A DNA stretch of 64,000 bases from Diphasiastrum complanatum (taxonomy: Eukaryota; Streptophyta; Lycopodiopsida; Lycopodiales; Lycopodiaceae): assembly GCA_029204225.1 (NCBI GenBank), contig CM055114.1, positions 19,929,049 to 19,993,048 on the forward strand, read 5' to 3'. The translations under genes were made by a program, and so were the position numbers. The notes under the pieces are model-generated. The model was given only the letters and a program-made list of their open reading frames with translations, was not told the DNA's origin and ran no database searches. Shown one piece after another: positions 44,329 to 56,566 of the stretch. Position 1 is the stretch's first letter; every line of letters begins with the position of its first letter.

Positions 44329-45152
44329 TCACTCCCTTGAATAAACATGTTGAAGCTCCATCCCCTTTTCCATGACTTGTTCTCCCACAATTTGATAAGC
44401 CACTTCAATATGCTTGCTCCTTGCATGAAAAATAGGATTCCTTGCCAATATTTGGTTTGAGAGGTTATCACAAAAGATGATTGGACTCTCTGAAAAATCC
44501 AACAAGTGCAAATACATTACCATTCTCTTGATCCATAACATATCCTTTGTGCAAGATGTAAGAGCTTTGTACTCGGCCTCACTAGATGACAATGAGATTG
44601 TAGCTTGTTTTTTTGACATCCAAGAGATAGATCCATCAATTATGAAAATAGCATGTGCACCTATGGATTTCCTATCCGTTTGATCTCTAGAAAAGTCTGA
44701 ATCTGAAAATCCATACAGGTCTGGTTATGATCCTCCATAAACAATTCCAAAATCATTAGTTCCCAAGATGTATCTCGATACCCTCTTGCCTGGTTTCCAA
44801 TGCTCCACACTAGTATCATGCATAAATTGGCTTAATCTACCAACACAATATCTTAGATCAGGTCTTGTGATGGTTATACATATGAGTGAACCAACTAGCT
44901 TGCTATAGAGAGTAATGTCCTTGAAGGATCTTTCATTACCTCTAATAGTGAGCTTTACATTTGACTCCATTGGTGTATTACAAGACTTTGCATTTACCAT
45001 ATGAAATCTCTTTAGAATAAAATTAGAATACTTCTCTTGACAAATGAGACTAAATTAATAAGTTCTAAGTACTTCTATTCCCAAGATATAATGCAAAAGA
45101 TCATGCTCACTTGGAGTTCTATCTAAATCTATGCTAAAACTAGATGAAGAGG
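44329..45152 (-). pseudogene. pol: Copia RT C-terminus and RNase H, unit B arm 2
   Basis: Frames 44725-45000 and 44329-44619, as 17487-18310, with FCDN kept. Confidence 0.85.
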
Positions 45153-45155
45153 GAG

Positions 45156-45278
45156 TGTGAAAAATTGTCAACTAGCTTGTTGTTTCTTGGTGGCCAAATG
45201 ACGAGATCTCAACTTAGAGATAGTTTCATATTTGTCAATAAGGGCCTAATAGTGTTTGTACTATTTTTGGCAAGTAAA
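45156..45278 (+). mobile_element. Copia LTR start, unit B
   Basis: Counterpart of 18314-18436, after GAAGAGGGAG. Confidence 0.7.
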
Positions 45279-45976
45279 TTCTTGATGTTCTTGGGTTGTC
45301 CAATAATCAAGAAATAAGTATTTCTTGATCCTTGAATATTCATAATGTTGTCTTTAGCTTCTGGATAAAAACTATACTACAACGCTAATCTTACTGCATG
45401 GATGAATGATAACCAAGACTTTGATTGCCAAGAATGACCCATAAGAGTCTGGTAACAGACAGTAAGTAAATGCCAAACCAGCAACGTGCCAAGTCGTATT
45501 GAATCTACACAGAGAATAAAACCTCACTAATGAGGAATCAATGAACATCACAACAAAAGCATACATAAAAAATGGAAAAAATATATGAGCTGTGTCACTT
45601 TTACATGAAAATGCTTCTTGGTTTCCAAGGGGAGGCTCGAACCTAGGACCAAAGAAACTTTGGATGCCAAGCTAACCAGTTGAGCCAAGTCGTATTGAAT
45701 CTACACATAGAATAAAACCTCACTAATGAGGAATCAATGAACATCACAACAAAAGCATACATAAAAAATGGAAAAAATATATGAGCTGTGTAACTTTTAC
45801 ATGAAAATGAAATAAGGATGGATATGAAGGTCTCTACATCTCCCCTGGCTGAGACTTGAATCTGCAACCGTTGAAAAAGTGGTGCAACCAACTGTGTGAA
45901 GTTTACAGTTTGCAAAATTTTGATGGAGCTAATGAGATTTATGAGATTGGCAACCATTATCGAAACATGAATATCT
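45279..45976. repeat. Partial cassette D split by a tRNA-like block, unit B
   Basis: Counterpart of 18437-19134. The second tRNA-like motif copy is at 45832-45907. Confidence 0.7.
45614..45690 (-). repeat. tRNA-like block, unit B
   Basis: Counterpart of 18772-18848; A and B boxes are unchanged apart from a T for C next to the B box. Flanked by the same D direct repeats. Confidence 0.5.
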
Positions 45977-46100
45977 TTTAGAGAGTAAATGAGAGTAAAC
46001 TGAGAAGTTCTAAATACTTCTATTCCCAAGATATAATGCAAAAGATCAGGCTCACTTGGAGTTCTATCTAAATCTATGCTAGAACTAGATGAAGAGGGAG

Positions 46101-46330
46101 TGTGAAAAATTGTCAACTAGTTTGTTGTTTTTTGGTGGCCAAATTATGAGATCTCAACTTAGAGATAGTTTCATATTTGTCAATAAGGGCCTAATAGTGT
46201 TTGTACTGTTTTTGGCAAGTAGATAAGTGGATGAGGTCAATTTTGGACCCATTCTAATTGGCTAAATATGATACATTGCATCTAGACTAGTATTTCTAGG
46301 TTTTTGATGAAGTATTTAGTTGTTTTCAAT
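46101..46330 (+). mobile_element. Copia LTR start, second copy, unit B
   Basis: Counterpart of 19259-19488, here after an unaltered GAAGAGGGAG. Confidence 0.65.
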
Positions 46331-46861
46331 AGCTAGTTTTGATGAAGTATCATTTTTGAGGTCAATATAAGGCTTAATAGCCTGTTTGGCTTGTTTATGG
46401 TTTGGTGAGGCTTGGGTACCAGATGCTATCCTTATGGCAGCAAGGGCGGCCTCAGTCACGCGGACCTTGTGTGTGGCTCCCTGGAAAGTGACGTAAAACT
46501 TGGATTTCTCCTCCTTCCAAGTGCTGAAGGCAAGAGTGATAAAATCCATGTTTATTCTCGCTGAGAAGGCTCTCTCATGAATACCCATTGCAGTAAGCAG
46601 AGGCTATGCAAGGGTCATCCACTGAGTGACCATGCTTGTGCTAGGAAGGATCATGATATCCGTTGCAGATGGGACATCACGATGGATAGTATAACGAGGC
46701 GACTGAGATGTATATGTGGAAGACATGATGAACAGAAATGAAAAGTAATACACGCGAGTGTATAATAGAAAATACTTCAGAAAGTTTTGAAAGCTTTGGT
46801 CGCTAGAAAATTTGGCAAGAGCTTTGCTAGCACAAGTGAGGAATGAATCGAATTCAGCCAA
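46316..46861 (-). pseudogene. Unidentified minus-strand frame, 181 codons with one stop
   Basis: Frames 46604-46861 and 46316-46588 are in the same phase, separated by a single TAG at 46601-46603 that could have been CAG. The N-terminal part has a hydrophobic segment (YFLLYTRVYYFSFLF) just before MSSTYTSQSPRY; the second half has FYVTFQGATHKVRV and a Lys/Gln-rich end. I do not recognise a family. The 3' end overlaps the LTR fragment, so the last residues are probably not original. It may be a host or TE gene fragment. Confidence 0.4.
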
Positions 46862-47053
46862 CTTATAGGTGAATTTGAGGGTCCATTACATTGAATACTA
46901 GTTTGCTGATCAGTTCTGAACGGAAATTTGCAGGCTCATACAGTACTATGAAAGTAGGCTAAAAGAATCTTGACAAAGGTTTCTGAGTGTTTGAAGTCAT
47001 CTGGAGAATGTTTTCCAAGGTTGGCGAAGGATGAACCTTTGCCCAAGAGGGAG

Positions 47054-47121
47054 TGTGAAAAATTGTCAACTAGTTTGTTATTTTTTTGAGGCCAAAATGA
47101 AATCTCAGCTTAGAGATGTTG
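47054..47121 (+). mobile_element. Copia LTR start, third copy, unit B
   Basis: Counterpart of 20213-20280. Confidence 0.55.
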
Positions 47122-47537
47122 GGCCAATTTAGCCATGATTGCTAATTAATTGTAAATATAATGATGGAGGCTCAATCATGGAGTTTTATGGTGGACATAT
47201 ATCAAGAAAGGACAAAGATGGAGGGGACATGCAAGCAACTGGTCATCATATAAATTTATTGTTTGGTTTTTGTTATCTCCTAGAGAGTTCAAAGTCGGAA
47301 GCATGGAGCAATCATTTGTGTACATTCTATTTGGTTCTTCATGTTCTAGTTACATCTTGATATGTAAAATTGATATAAGAAATAGTGAAGCATCCAATGT
47401 GGACACTATTCTCTATATCAATTATGAAAGCAACTTCAGGACCTTAGAAAGGAGATCTATACTTAGGATTAAGATCATTCTAAAGTTGGATCAAAGTAGT
47501 ATGGTCAAAACTAAGCCAAAACTAGTTGAGGAGGGAG
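47122..47537 (+). other. Copia-like 3' untranslated segment, unit B
   Basis: Counterpart of 20281-20696, ending in the PPT GAGGAGGGAG before the LTR start at 47538. Confidence 0.4.
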
Positions 47538-47567
47538 TGTGAGAAATATCAACTAGTTTAGTCACGT

Positions 47568-48908
47568 TTATTCCTTTATGATCATGCCCTTCCATTCTTG
47601 CATGGGTGGTTGTGGAATTAGATTAGTTTCTTGCTTTCTTTCTTCATGCATTGTGGATTAGAGTGGATTAGCTTTCTTGCATTGTGGAATAGTGTAGAAT
47701 TAGCATTCAAGTAAACTAAATAGGCTGAATCTGTGGCATAGATCTTGCATATTCTCTTACTTTTCAGTTCTTGATGTTCTTGGGCTATCCAAGAATCAAG
47801 AAATGAGTGTTTCATGATCCTTGAACATTCATAATGTTGTCTTTAGCTTCTGGATAAAAACTATACTACAACGCTAATCTTACTGCATGGCTGAATGATA
47901 ACCAAGACTTTGATTGCCAAGAATGACCCATAAGAGTCTGGTAACAGACAGTAAGTAAATGCCAAACCAGCAACGTGCCAAGTCGTATTGAATCTACACA
48001 GAGAATAAAACCTCACTAATGAGGAATCAATGAACATCACAACAAAAGCATACATAAAAAATGGAAAAAATATATTAACTGTGTCACTTTTACATGAAAA
48101 TGAAATACAACAAAACAAGGATGGATATGAAGGTATCTACATCTCCCCTGGCTGAGACTTGAATCTGAAACCGTTGAAAAAGTGGTGCAACCAACTGTGT
48201 GAAGTTTGCAGTTTGCAAAATTTTGATGGAGTTAATGAGATTTATGAGATTGGCAACCATTATCGAAACATGAATATCTTTTCCAACTATGATTTTATGT
48301 AGCATGCCTTGGCATATGCACAATTCATGATGGTTAGGACATGAGTTGATAGTTTTGTGGACTTTACATCTGATTCCTTTTCACTAGGATTTCACACTTG
48401 GGATGTTGAGTGGTAGAATATGAGGCATCATCTTCAAGCTTGACACACTTGATCACTCCTTATGTTTAAAATAAGGATACCAAACACTACCCTTGACTGA
48501 ATATGAAGACATATAATTGAAAGAAACATCAACGAGAACATCATTTGCATTAGATACATGGATTTTACCTTGTGTGTGTGTGTGTGTGTGTGTGTGTGAC
48601 ATGTTATGGAGTATGATCAAAATTCATCCATAACATTTTTTTGTTATCAATTGGTTGTCTAATGGTGATTTTCAAGAGTCTTAAAACACTATTAGATATA
48701 GCTAAACAATATTCAAATACGTTGGCGTGTTTTGCAGCTATAAACTTGGAGCTAATATATTATATTTGCTATATATGAACATTTATTGAAAACCACATGT
48801 AGAAAATTACTTATTTGTTGTTCAAGTAAAACTATCATCTTGAGCGGATTTATGAGCTAGTCATCATTCTATTGTAACTTTTGTATATATTTGTTATATT
48901 TCTTAAAG
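47568..48908. repeat. Cassette D2, unit B
   Basis: Direct repeat of 36677-38251 lacking about 220 bp. It contains the exon-like island near 47880-47995, the tRNA-like motif at 48138-48210 and (GT)n at 48571-48598. Confidence 0.8.
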
Positions 48909-49641
48909 TGATGCCCTTCAATCTATTGGAAAGAGGTGATGAGATGAGAGAAAGCAAAATGACAAGCCGAAGGAGGTAAAGGACTTATCGAGCACAGCAA
49001 AATGAACGTTCTTTCCTATGCATGACCACGTCTATTAATATTGAACAAAAGTAGTGATAGAAGTCACGTTCAGTCATTTAGCAACTAGCTTTGAGATCGC
49101 CATAAGCTAAAGTGATTACATAGTCAAACAATGAAGTATTGAATTATCAGAAAAAACAGTAAGAGATTATCAGTTACAAATAATCACAAATATGCATACA
49201 TTTTGACATAATACTGAATGGAATAAAGGATAGATTGATTCAGTAAAAGAAACAAATCAGATGCTAATGAGCACAAGATAATTGCGAATCAAAACTATCT
49301 CTGAGTAAATGAAACCCTCTCTGAAGCACTTCTGCTACTAAGCAATAAGCGCAATAGCAATACTCTAAATCAAGTCTAAAGAAATGAGCTAGAATGCTCA
49401 AGAGTGTTCAAGATTGAAAGCTTCAGAGAGTTGCTTCAGTACATTGTTCAATAACTTGAAAAGTAATAGAAGTATGATCAGCTATTTATACTAAGCAATT
49501 AGGTCATCAATCGCGACAACCAGTTGGCCATGATGCACTATCATCCTTCCAGTTAGTCATCTTGAAAATTTACTTGCTAAATGGTTAGGGTGGATGAAGA
49601 TTAAAGATCAATTAGTCAATAACCAAGAGAATAATCCAACA
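48909..49641 (-). mobile_element. Copia 3' LTR, unit B copy 2
   Basis: Starts TGTTGGATTATT at 49641 after AAGGGGGAG. About 245 bp, including the CCGAAG minisatellite, is missing compared with copy 1. Confidence 0.7.
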
Positions 49642-49644
49642 CTC

Positions 49645-50130
49645 CCCCTTAATCTGAATCCAGACCTTCAAACTTAGTTCTGCACAAAATTTCTTGTGTA
49701 ATAATGCTTTAGTAAAAATATCCGCTATCATATCTTGCGTTTGACAATACTGCCAGTCAACCTCTTTGTCGAGAACTTTGCTTCTGACATAGTGATACTT
49801 AATTTCAATGTGCTTACTCCTAGAATGATAGCTAGGGTTGGATGATAAAGCAATGGCACTTTCATTATCACAAAATAGAACTGTCGGTGCATATTGATTC
49901 AGACTGATATATGAAAGTAAGTCTCTCAACCACACTGCTTTCTTTGTAGCTTGCAAGGCCACGATATACTCTAATTTAGTGGAAAATATAGCTATCAAAG
50001 TTTTCTTGCGACTATTCCATGAAATAGGAACATTGTTGAGGAAGAATGTGAATCCGAAAGTGGATTTATGAGTGTCTACATCTCCTACCCAACTTGCATC
50101 TGAATAACCACTTGGAAAATTGAATAATGT
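49645..50130 (-). pseudogene. pol: Copia RNase H, best preserved copy
   Basis: Open on the minus strand from about 50130 through the ATG at 49998: FPSGYSDASWVGDVDTHKSTFG, SRKKTLIA, ATKKAVWLRDLLSYISLNQYA, FCDNESAIAL, HSRSKHIEIKYHYVR and ADIFTKALLHKKF. The TEAEY motif is TKLEY, losing one conserved Glu, and a TGA lies near 50070. This whole copy is deleted from unit A. Confidence 0.85.
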
Positions 50131-50139
50131 TGCAATAGA

Positions 50140-50551
50140 TGCTGGAAAAAAAAATGCTTCAAGTAGGCTGAAAAAACAACAAGTATGAGGGTGGAGATGG
50201 GCGCTGAACAGCTTGCCATCAAATGTGAAAAATGGCTACAAACGGAGACAAAAACGGGCGAAAGTGACAAGTATGAAGGGGCTAGACAGCCTGCAAACAA
50301 AAGTGAAGAGTGGGGTGAAAATGGATGGAGAAACGGACGAAGGAGATGAGGGAATTGGGCGCTGGACACAAACAAGCTGGACTTAGATGCCGGAAATAAT
50401 CTGCTAAAAAAAAAAATATGGCCGCCAAATTTAGCAGAAGTACTTCTGCTAACTATCCGCCAAGGAAAATGCTCTGATGGGAGCTGGTCCTCCTCCAAAC
50501 TGTGCTGAATGTTGTTGAAGCAAAGAGATGAAAGCCCTCAGCAAAGAGAGT
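50140..50551 (-). other. Leader of the second deleted copia copy
   Basis: Matches 39705-40135 and then stops at AAAGAGAG, before any PBS. No gag seen. Confidence 0.5.
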
Positions 50552-51336
50552 GATTTTGATTAGATCTTCATGTATTTCCAAGTTCTAGCATGGTAAATGC
50601 ATGATTTCTAGCTTGTGTATGATCCTAACAAAATGCATGATCTCTTGATCCAGTTGTCATGTTTTGGATCTGATTTCTCACATGTTTTATGATATTGGTC
50701 CCATGAGACAATGTCTTGTATCATGTGTCCTAGCGGCCCAAAACTTAACCATAGATACTTGTGTGTGATCCTAACCAAATGTAATTTTGATCTCCATAAC
50801 TGCTAGGTGTTAGATTAATGTGTCATAAAATGAAACCAAAGCGCCTTCACTAATTCTTTTTAGTGAATTTGTTTGCTTTCATCAAAAGCATTTTCTCAAT
50901 ACCTATATGGCCTCCTATAAATTTTTCTTTTTAATAATGTGAATGGTGTAGATGAAAAGCTACATTGCAATAATGTTTTATACAAAGTTTGAAATCTTGA
51001 AAGACTTTTTGATGTCCTACAAAATGCAACCCAAAATCATGATAGTTGTAAAATTTTGATTCAACAAACAATTCTTCTATAGTTTTGCCGAAACACGGGG
51101 CATATTGTGATACTCTTTGATCAAATTATTGTACAAAATATGAAAGGGCTTTTATTATGTAGGCTTAAGATTGTCAATTGAACGCCTGCAGATGTACATA
51201 TTAACAACGTTGGCAATATATTTGTTGCTGCCCCTCAAAAAATAGGCCACAAACATATCAATCAAGCGTGTAGCCTTAATTATAAATTCGATGCATGCCT
51301 TATTACATATAATCATCATGGTTCTCCAACAAAAAT
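50552..51336. other. Segment seen only in unit B
   Basis: 785 bp with no long open frame and no recognised repeat. It lies inside the piece missing from A; C does not reach this position. Its origin is unknown and it may be older flanking DNA. Confidence 0.4.
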
Positions 51337-52186
51337 GAAGCTCAATTTAAAAAAAAAAAAAATCTGGCGGAAACAAAAATAAATGTTCTTCCAAAAAAAA
51401 AAGATTGCAATCTGCTAGGGAAAATATGAGTTCATTTTTGTAAGATTAGCTCATTATCAGAACAACGATAGTGCAAAAGGAAAACCAAATTCGGTACACA
51501 TTTATATTTGAATCTCTGAAGAAGCTTAGGCAAGAAAAAAACTTGAACACACATTTTTTTTAAAATCTCTAATGAAGCTCAGGTCAAAAGAAGATTCAGT
51601 ATGTCTATCTTTTCTAATCTCAGCAACGAAGCTCAAACCCCATAAAAACCACCTAAAAAAAATCAAATCGTTCCTGACATGGTTTCATACTGCAGAACCA
51701 CAAGGTTTTGGAACGATGGAGCAAGATTTAAATGTGTTAGCTAGCTCTCATCGTGTACACGGCACCATGGCATTGCATGTTAGGGTTGCATGTATAAACG
51801 AAGACTCCCAACACCATTCTGGACTATTACTTACTTGGCCATGCCCAGTGGCCATATTGTATGTGGACTCCTTTGCCATGATCCTTGCAATAAGTCGTAC
51901 ACTATAGTTCTCGATGTGTTGGAGTTCCTAAATTCATGCCACCTCAATACTATGTAATCCTCAAAGCCTGTTGCCCACCACCAACAATCCACCTCTGCGA
52001 TAAATCATCAGCGAAAGAGAAGATTTTAGCGTTATACGATAAACTAGTAAGTAATGAGCACATATAAGAACAACATAAGTTAGCATTTGCTGATGAGCAA
52101 TTTTCGACTTTTTCTATGGAAACGTGGAGAGAGAAGCTGTGGTTCAAAAATCTACTTGAACAAAGCAGTCATAAAAGAATAGACGT
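51337..52186. other. Stretch before the F-box relic, unit B
   Basis: Counterpart of 22651-23475, with about 26 bp extra (an A10 run and AGATTGCAATCT) near 51390. Confidence 0.3.
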
Positions 52187-52719
52187 CTAACACGCACTAG
52201 GATTATTTACGTCAAAGTTAACGTCCGAGAAGACATCCGCAATAAGTTGGTGAGGAATGGTGGCAACCAGCTCCTTCCACTCTGCAGTCGAGTCTATGTT
52301 CACCTCCCATATTGCAATGTCAGAAATAGTACAACCACAAGACAGAACCATAAAGAGACGACCTCTAATACCCACCAGAACGCGTTTGACTGTTATAATT
52401 CCTTTCCCTTTTGGTTTTAGTTCGATCTTATATTGCATTGTCCACATTGAATGTATGCTATTTTCACTCCAAACACCATCTTCAATATTTTACGCCATCA
52501 TCGTATCAAGGCGGAGATCAAGCATGGCATACATAACCTTGCCACAAACAATTGTTCGTCGATGCATGGAGTCCATAAGCTATAACTTTACGCTTCCACT
52601 TTCATTCCAACGGTTAGATATTGACTCAACACATGCATCGTGGCTACATATCCCATCTCGTCTCTAAACTGCCCTCTTACCACAATAACCTTGTACGTCT
52701 TGGTGAGTTTGTCCACCAC
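52187..52719 (-). pseudogene. F-box/kelch-repeat fragment, unit B
   Basis: Counterpart of 23476-24010 with the same frameshift and stops. The longest frame, 52187-52447, differs from A by one residue near the end (SAC for SGC). Confidence 0.65.
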
Positions 52720-53270
52720 TAATCTCTGCAGAGAGAACCTTCTACAAAGAGAACCATCTAGGGAGAGAAGGAGAACATTCTAGAGAGAGAGAGATATATA
52801 AAAGAGCAACCTGATAGAGAGGGGGCCGTGAGAGGAGCGTAGTTTTTTTAAATTTTTTAGGATTTTTTTAGGGTTAGAACAAAAAATAGCAATAATGTGA
52901 GTTGAGAGAGAGAATGTTAGCATTGATGGAAAAATTGCGTTTCTTGCATTTTCATTGGGCCATGTGTGCCCTAAGTCTTCAATGACAGGCAGTTGAAGGG
53001 CACAGCTGAAGGGTGATGGACAGTTTTTTGGAACTTTTCAGAAAAGAGTAGAAAGAGGAAAATGTAGAAGTTTCGTAGAGAGAGAAGGATATATATATGC
53101 GTGGAGAAAGAGAGCGCATAGGAGCCAGTGTGACGAGGGTGAGGGAAAGGATTTTTCAAAAAATTAGGGCTTTTCTTAGGGGTACACTTTTTTTAGGGCT
53201 TTAGAATGAAACATAGCGATAATGTGAGTTGAGAGAGAGAGAGAGAGTGAGAGAGAGAGAGAGAAATCAC
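52720..53270. repeat. GA-rich region with internal duplication, unit B
   Basis: Counterpart of 24011-24560 with the same two AATGTGAGTTGAGAGAG blocks and a (GA)n run at 53229-53265. Confidence 0.55.
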
Positions 53271-53513
53271 ACTGCTCATATCAACCACTGTCAGATTCCT
53301 TATACACCAAAATTATCGCAAATCCTGCTAACATGTATGCCCCCCCCTCAATATGCTTATGCTTACTATAAGCTTGTCTAAAATTGAGCAAAATCCCCAT
53401 AGTATTTTTCCACATTGCAAAGTAGCCTAAATTAATGCAAATGATTTCATAGAGATTGTGCTCTATTTGCCTCCCAAAAATTATCTATCCTAATGCAGAG
53501 GATTTACACATGC

Positions 53514-53731
53514 TTAAGTGATAACCTCGATCCTGTGGAGGAAAAATTCTGACATTACCACTACAAGAAACTCTGGCTCCATAAATTCAAAACATGACTC
53601 CAACGCATTGCAATATGCCTCTTCAGTTATTATCATCCAACTGCCCCGAACTATTGTACATAAAGCTCCATTCTCACCAACACCAAGATTAACAATAAAC
53701 TCCTTTGCCGCATCTACTACCTTGGTAGACT
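53514..53731 (-). pseudogene. Unidentified coding-like segment, unit B
   Basis: Counterpart of 24803-25020, again stop-free for 72 codons; only the last residue before the stop differs (Thr for Ala). Confidence 0.35.
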
Positions 53732-54676
53732 AAAGAACCGCTAAATGCTACAATCCCATCTTTGCTAAATAAGATAGAATCACCACGACATTAACTTCTG
53801 GTTGTCAAATGAAATCAAAACCCTTCGTCATGTGTGGCATAGCGAACCATTGTCGATTCACGGACGCACAAGAAAATAGAATGCTAAGAATTGCGAATAG
53901 AAAACAAGAATCCAGAACATACTTTGCAAAGTGCAAAACTCTCACGCAAAAAACCTTTTAATTCATTCTTAACCCTACACACACTAAAATGAATAATAGC
54001 ACAACACCAAATGTATGACACGTGTACTCCACCGCTTACAAAAAAAAAACACAACTCTCAAAAAGAAACCATGTAGAACTGTCACTAAGTGCGTGAAAAA
54101 GAGAATTGCATGACATCTTAACATAGCCACAAATTACAGTACTGATATCAAACTGACCACAACACACCTAATATACATAGACCACAAACTCTGTAAGATC
54201 ATGAAACACCACGGAACTCTATAAGACCATGAAACGCTATTTAATATTTATATGTAAATGTCGTAAGCCGCAAAATTCCATTAATTTCAGTATGCCATAA
54301 GCTACAAGATGCCAAAAGCCACAAAAAGTCGTAACTAGTAAAACAAAAACCTGACTATCAACCAAACTACATAACTAGAACAACAAAACACCTCGTAAAT
54401 CCACGACAAACCATAATGGTCTTAAAATATTAACACCAAGACTCATTAAAGCGTATCTCCAACAATATCCTTTAACCAAACATAATTCTCAATACATCAC
54501 CCACTAAAATTGTAAACAATAACAATCCTCCATTCAACACCAACAAAATGCTAACATCAAACAATGAGTAACTCAGCTAATGGAGAGGGTTTTTTTCGAC
54601 TTATATTCAATTTGGCCTGGGATGCAAAGGGACTTGTTGTGATAGAAGACAAATTACAAAGTTTGGCGACATCGAG
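53732..54676. other. Unassigned stretch upstream of the gypsy LTR, unit B
   Basis: Counterpart of 25021-25975. The bases before the LTR (GGCGACATCGAG) are not a polypurine tract, so this is not the inside of the same gypsy element. Confidence 0.35.
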
Positions 54677-55359
54677 TGTCGGGCCAGCCAAATTGGCACC
54701 ATGTGTGTGTAAGTCCAACCCGATGATCACATAGTTATTTGATTAGTTACAAGTCAACAAAAGGACTTTAGGCCTTTTTGCGGGACTTTTAATGTCGCAG
54801 GGCCTAAATATCAAGTTAGTGAATAAAGTTGGGTTTCCCTCCAATTTGGATGGTTCCCACTCTTTTTTAGATTTGAATAATTAGGGAGGTAGAAATGGAC
54901 CAATAGGATTCAGAGGCCAGTGTCCTCCTCTCCACTATAAAAAGGGACCAACTCGAGCTCCTACACATGTTTTATTTTTTCATTTCAATAAAGCAGATTG
55001 GTTCTCTTGTGAATGGATTGATGAATGTCCTTGCTCTCTATCACTTTTTCTCCATCTCTCATGCTTTATTTGTGTTTTGCTAATTGTTGTATTTGATTGT
55101 TATTGGGATTGCATGTTTTTATACTTTCTATGAGGGAGAAAGGAAGATAGAGAAAGTGTAAGCCTTCTTGTTATGGATCTAGTGTTAGTGGATGTAGTGT
55201 TAATGCTTAGGGTTAATAGATGTTAGAGTTAGATGTGAATCTGAACTATACTATCGCTCTCATGGGAACGAATCTATGTGTGACAACTAACTTCATCTCT
55301 TTGATGTTAGATTGATTAGATCTTGGGTTGATGTTAGGCAAGGAAAGAAACCGACTACA
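54677..55359 (+). mobile_element. Gypsy 5' LTR, complete, 683 bp
   Basis: Begins TGTCGGGCCAGCC and ends ACTACA, with TG...CA termini. TATAAAAAG at 54936-54944, AATAAAG about 50 bp on. The PBS follows at 55364. It is the only complete copy in the window. Confidence 0.8.
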
Positions 55360-55363
55360 ATTT

Positions 55364-55381
55364 TGGTGTCGTTGTCGGGGA
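55364..55381 (+). other. Gypsy primer binding site, unit C
   Basis: Identical to 189-206. Confidence 0.8.
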
Positions 55382-56566
55382 GCTATGCAAATTTTTCAGT
55401 TTGCAGTATGTTTGTTAGATGGTTAGCTTGCAGTAGGCATCTTGTCATTGCATGAATAATGTTAGATCTACATTTAGGGTTAGTTTTGGAGTGATTTTGC
55501 TTGATTTGAGTGGATTTTCTTGTTTGAAATCTAATTTGATTGTGTAACAGGGAAAGCTATTCAGATCACGAATCTTAAGATCCATTTGGATCTGAGATAT
55601 CAGAAAAAACAACAAAAATCGGTCAAATCTGCCAGATTTTGGCCAAGAGGAGATAAAAATCGCCATCAGAGCTGATAACTTTTGCCCTCTTTCTGAAAAA
55701 CCTTCACCGAGTTGTAGACACCTTCGGTTTTGATCACATAACCTTCCGTTTGAAGGGAAAACAATCCTTCTTAGCAGATTTTTGGAAATATCAAAAAACA
55801 CAAAAAAATCATCAAAACCCTAAAAAATACAGAAAAAGAACCTTTGTCCGATTCATTATGCATAGGTGTGATTTAGATCTATCTACTGCCAGGCCAGCAA
55901 AGAATAATATCAGAAGTAGAAAGTTTTCTCAGAGGATCAGTTTTCATATTATCATATTTTTGCGAAAAAAATCTCCTTTTTGCAAAAATACCAGTATTAC
56001 ACTTGATTTTTTGCCAAAATCGTTACCAAAATTCTAGAACATTCTATTTATAATAAAATACTATATTTGAGTTCGGCAAACATTCTTCCTATGTAGATCA
56101 TAAAAAAATCTTGATTTTTACCCTCGCCAAACTACATAAACTGTGTTTTTGTATGCCAAAAACCTTCGTCGAGTTTACCCTAGCTTTATCTATGTCAGAT
56201 TTTGAATTTGAGAGTTCTACGAAGGTTATTTCCGTAGAAATTGTCAAAAAAACCTGATCAGAGAGTTTTTCTCAAAAATAGCACTGTTGAACCTTCGCCT
56301 AGGGAACCTTTGCCAATTCTATTTTTAGGTTCTTACTTTCCAGATCAAGTCTATCAAATTTTGGGTCAAATATGATACAGTCTGATTTTAATTCAGAGAA
56401 ATTTTTCATTTTTGAGAAGTTTCGATTGATTGAATTTTGAAATCTTTTTCATGAAATAGAAATCTAATTCTTCAAAAGTGGAATAGATCTAGCAGATCTG
56501 ATCTGAGACAGTTTTGATTGAAAATCTAGATCCAATATCATTGTCTACTTGATTCAATCTGTAAAG
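55382..56566 (+). other. Gypsy leader, unit C
   Basis: Counterpart of 207-1387, sharing the 15 bp absence with B. Confidence 0.55.

Larger units (their letters stand above)
26378..55175. repeat. Tandem unit B of the array
   Basis: This is the second direct copy, 28798 bp long, and the only one seen complete without the large unit A deletions. Private features are a 57 bp deletion in gag near 28914, a TTTAGGG run at 26409-26430, an extra copy of a roughly 430 bp tandem repeat at 43361-44290, and a longer CT microsatellite at 42900. It carries 785 bp (50552-51336) absent from A. Confidence 0.95.
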
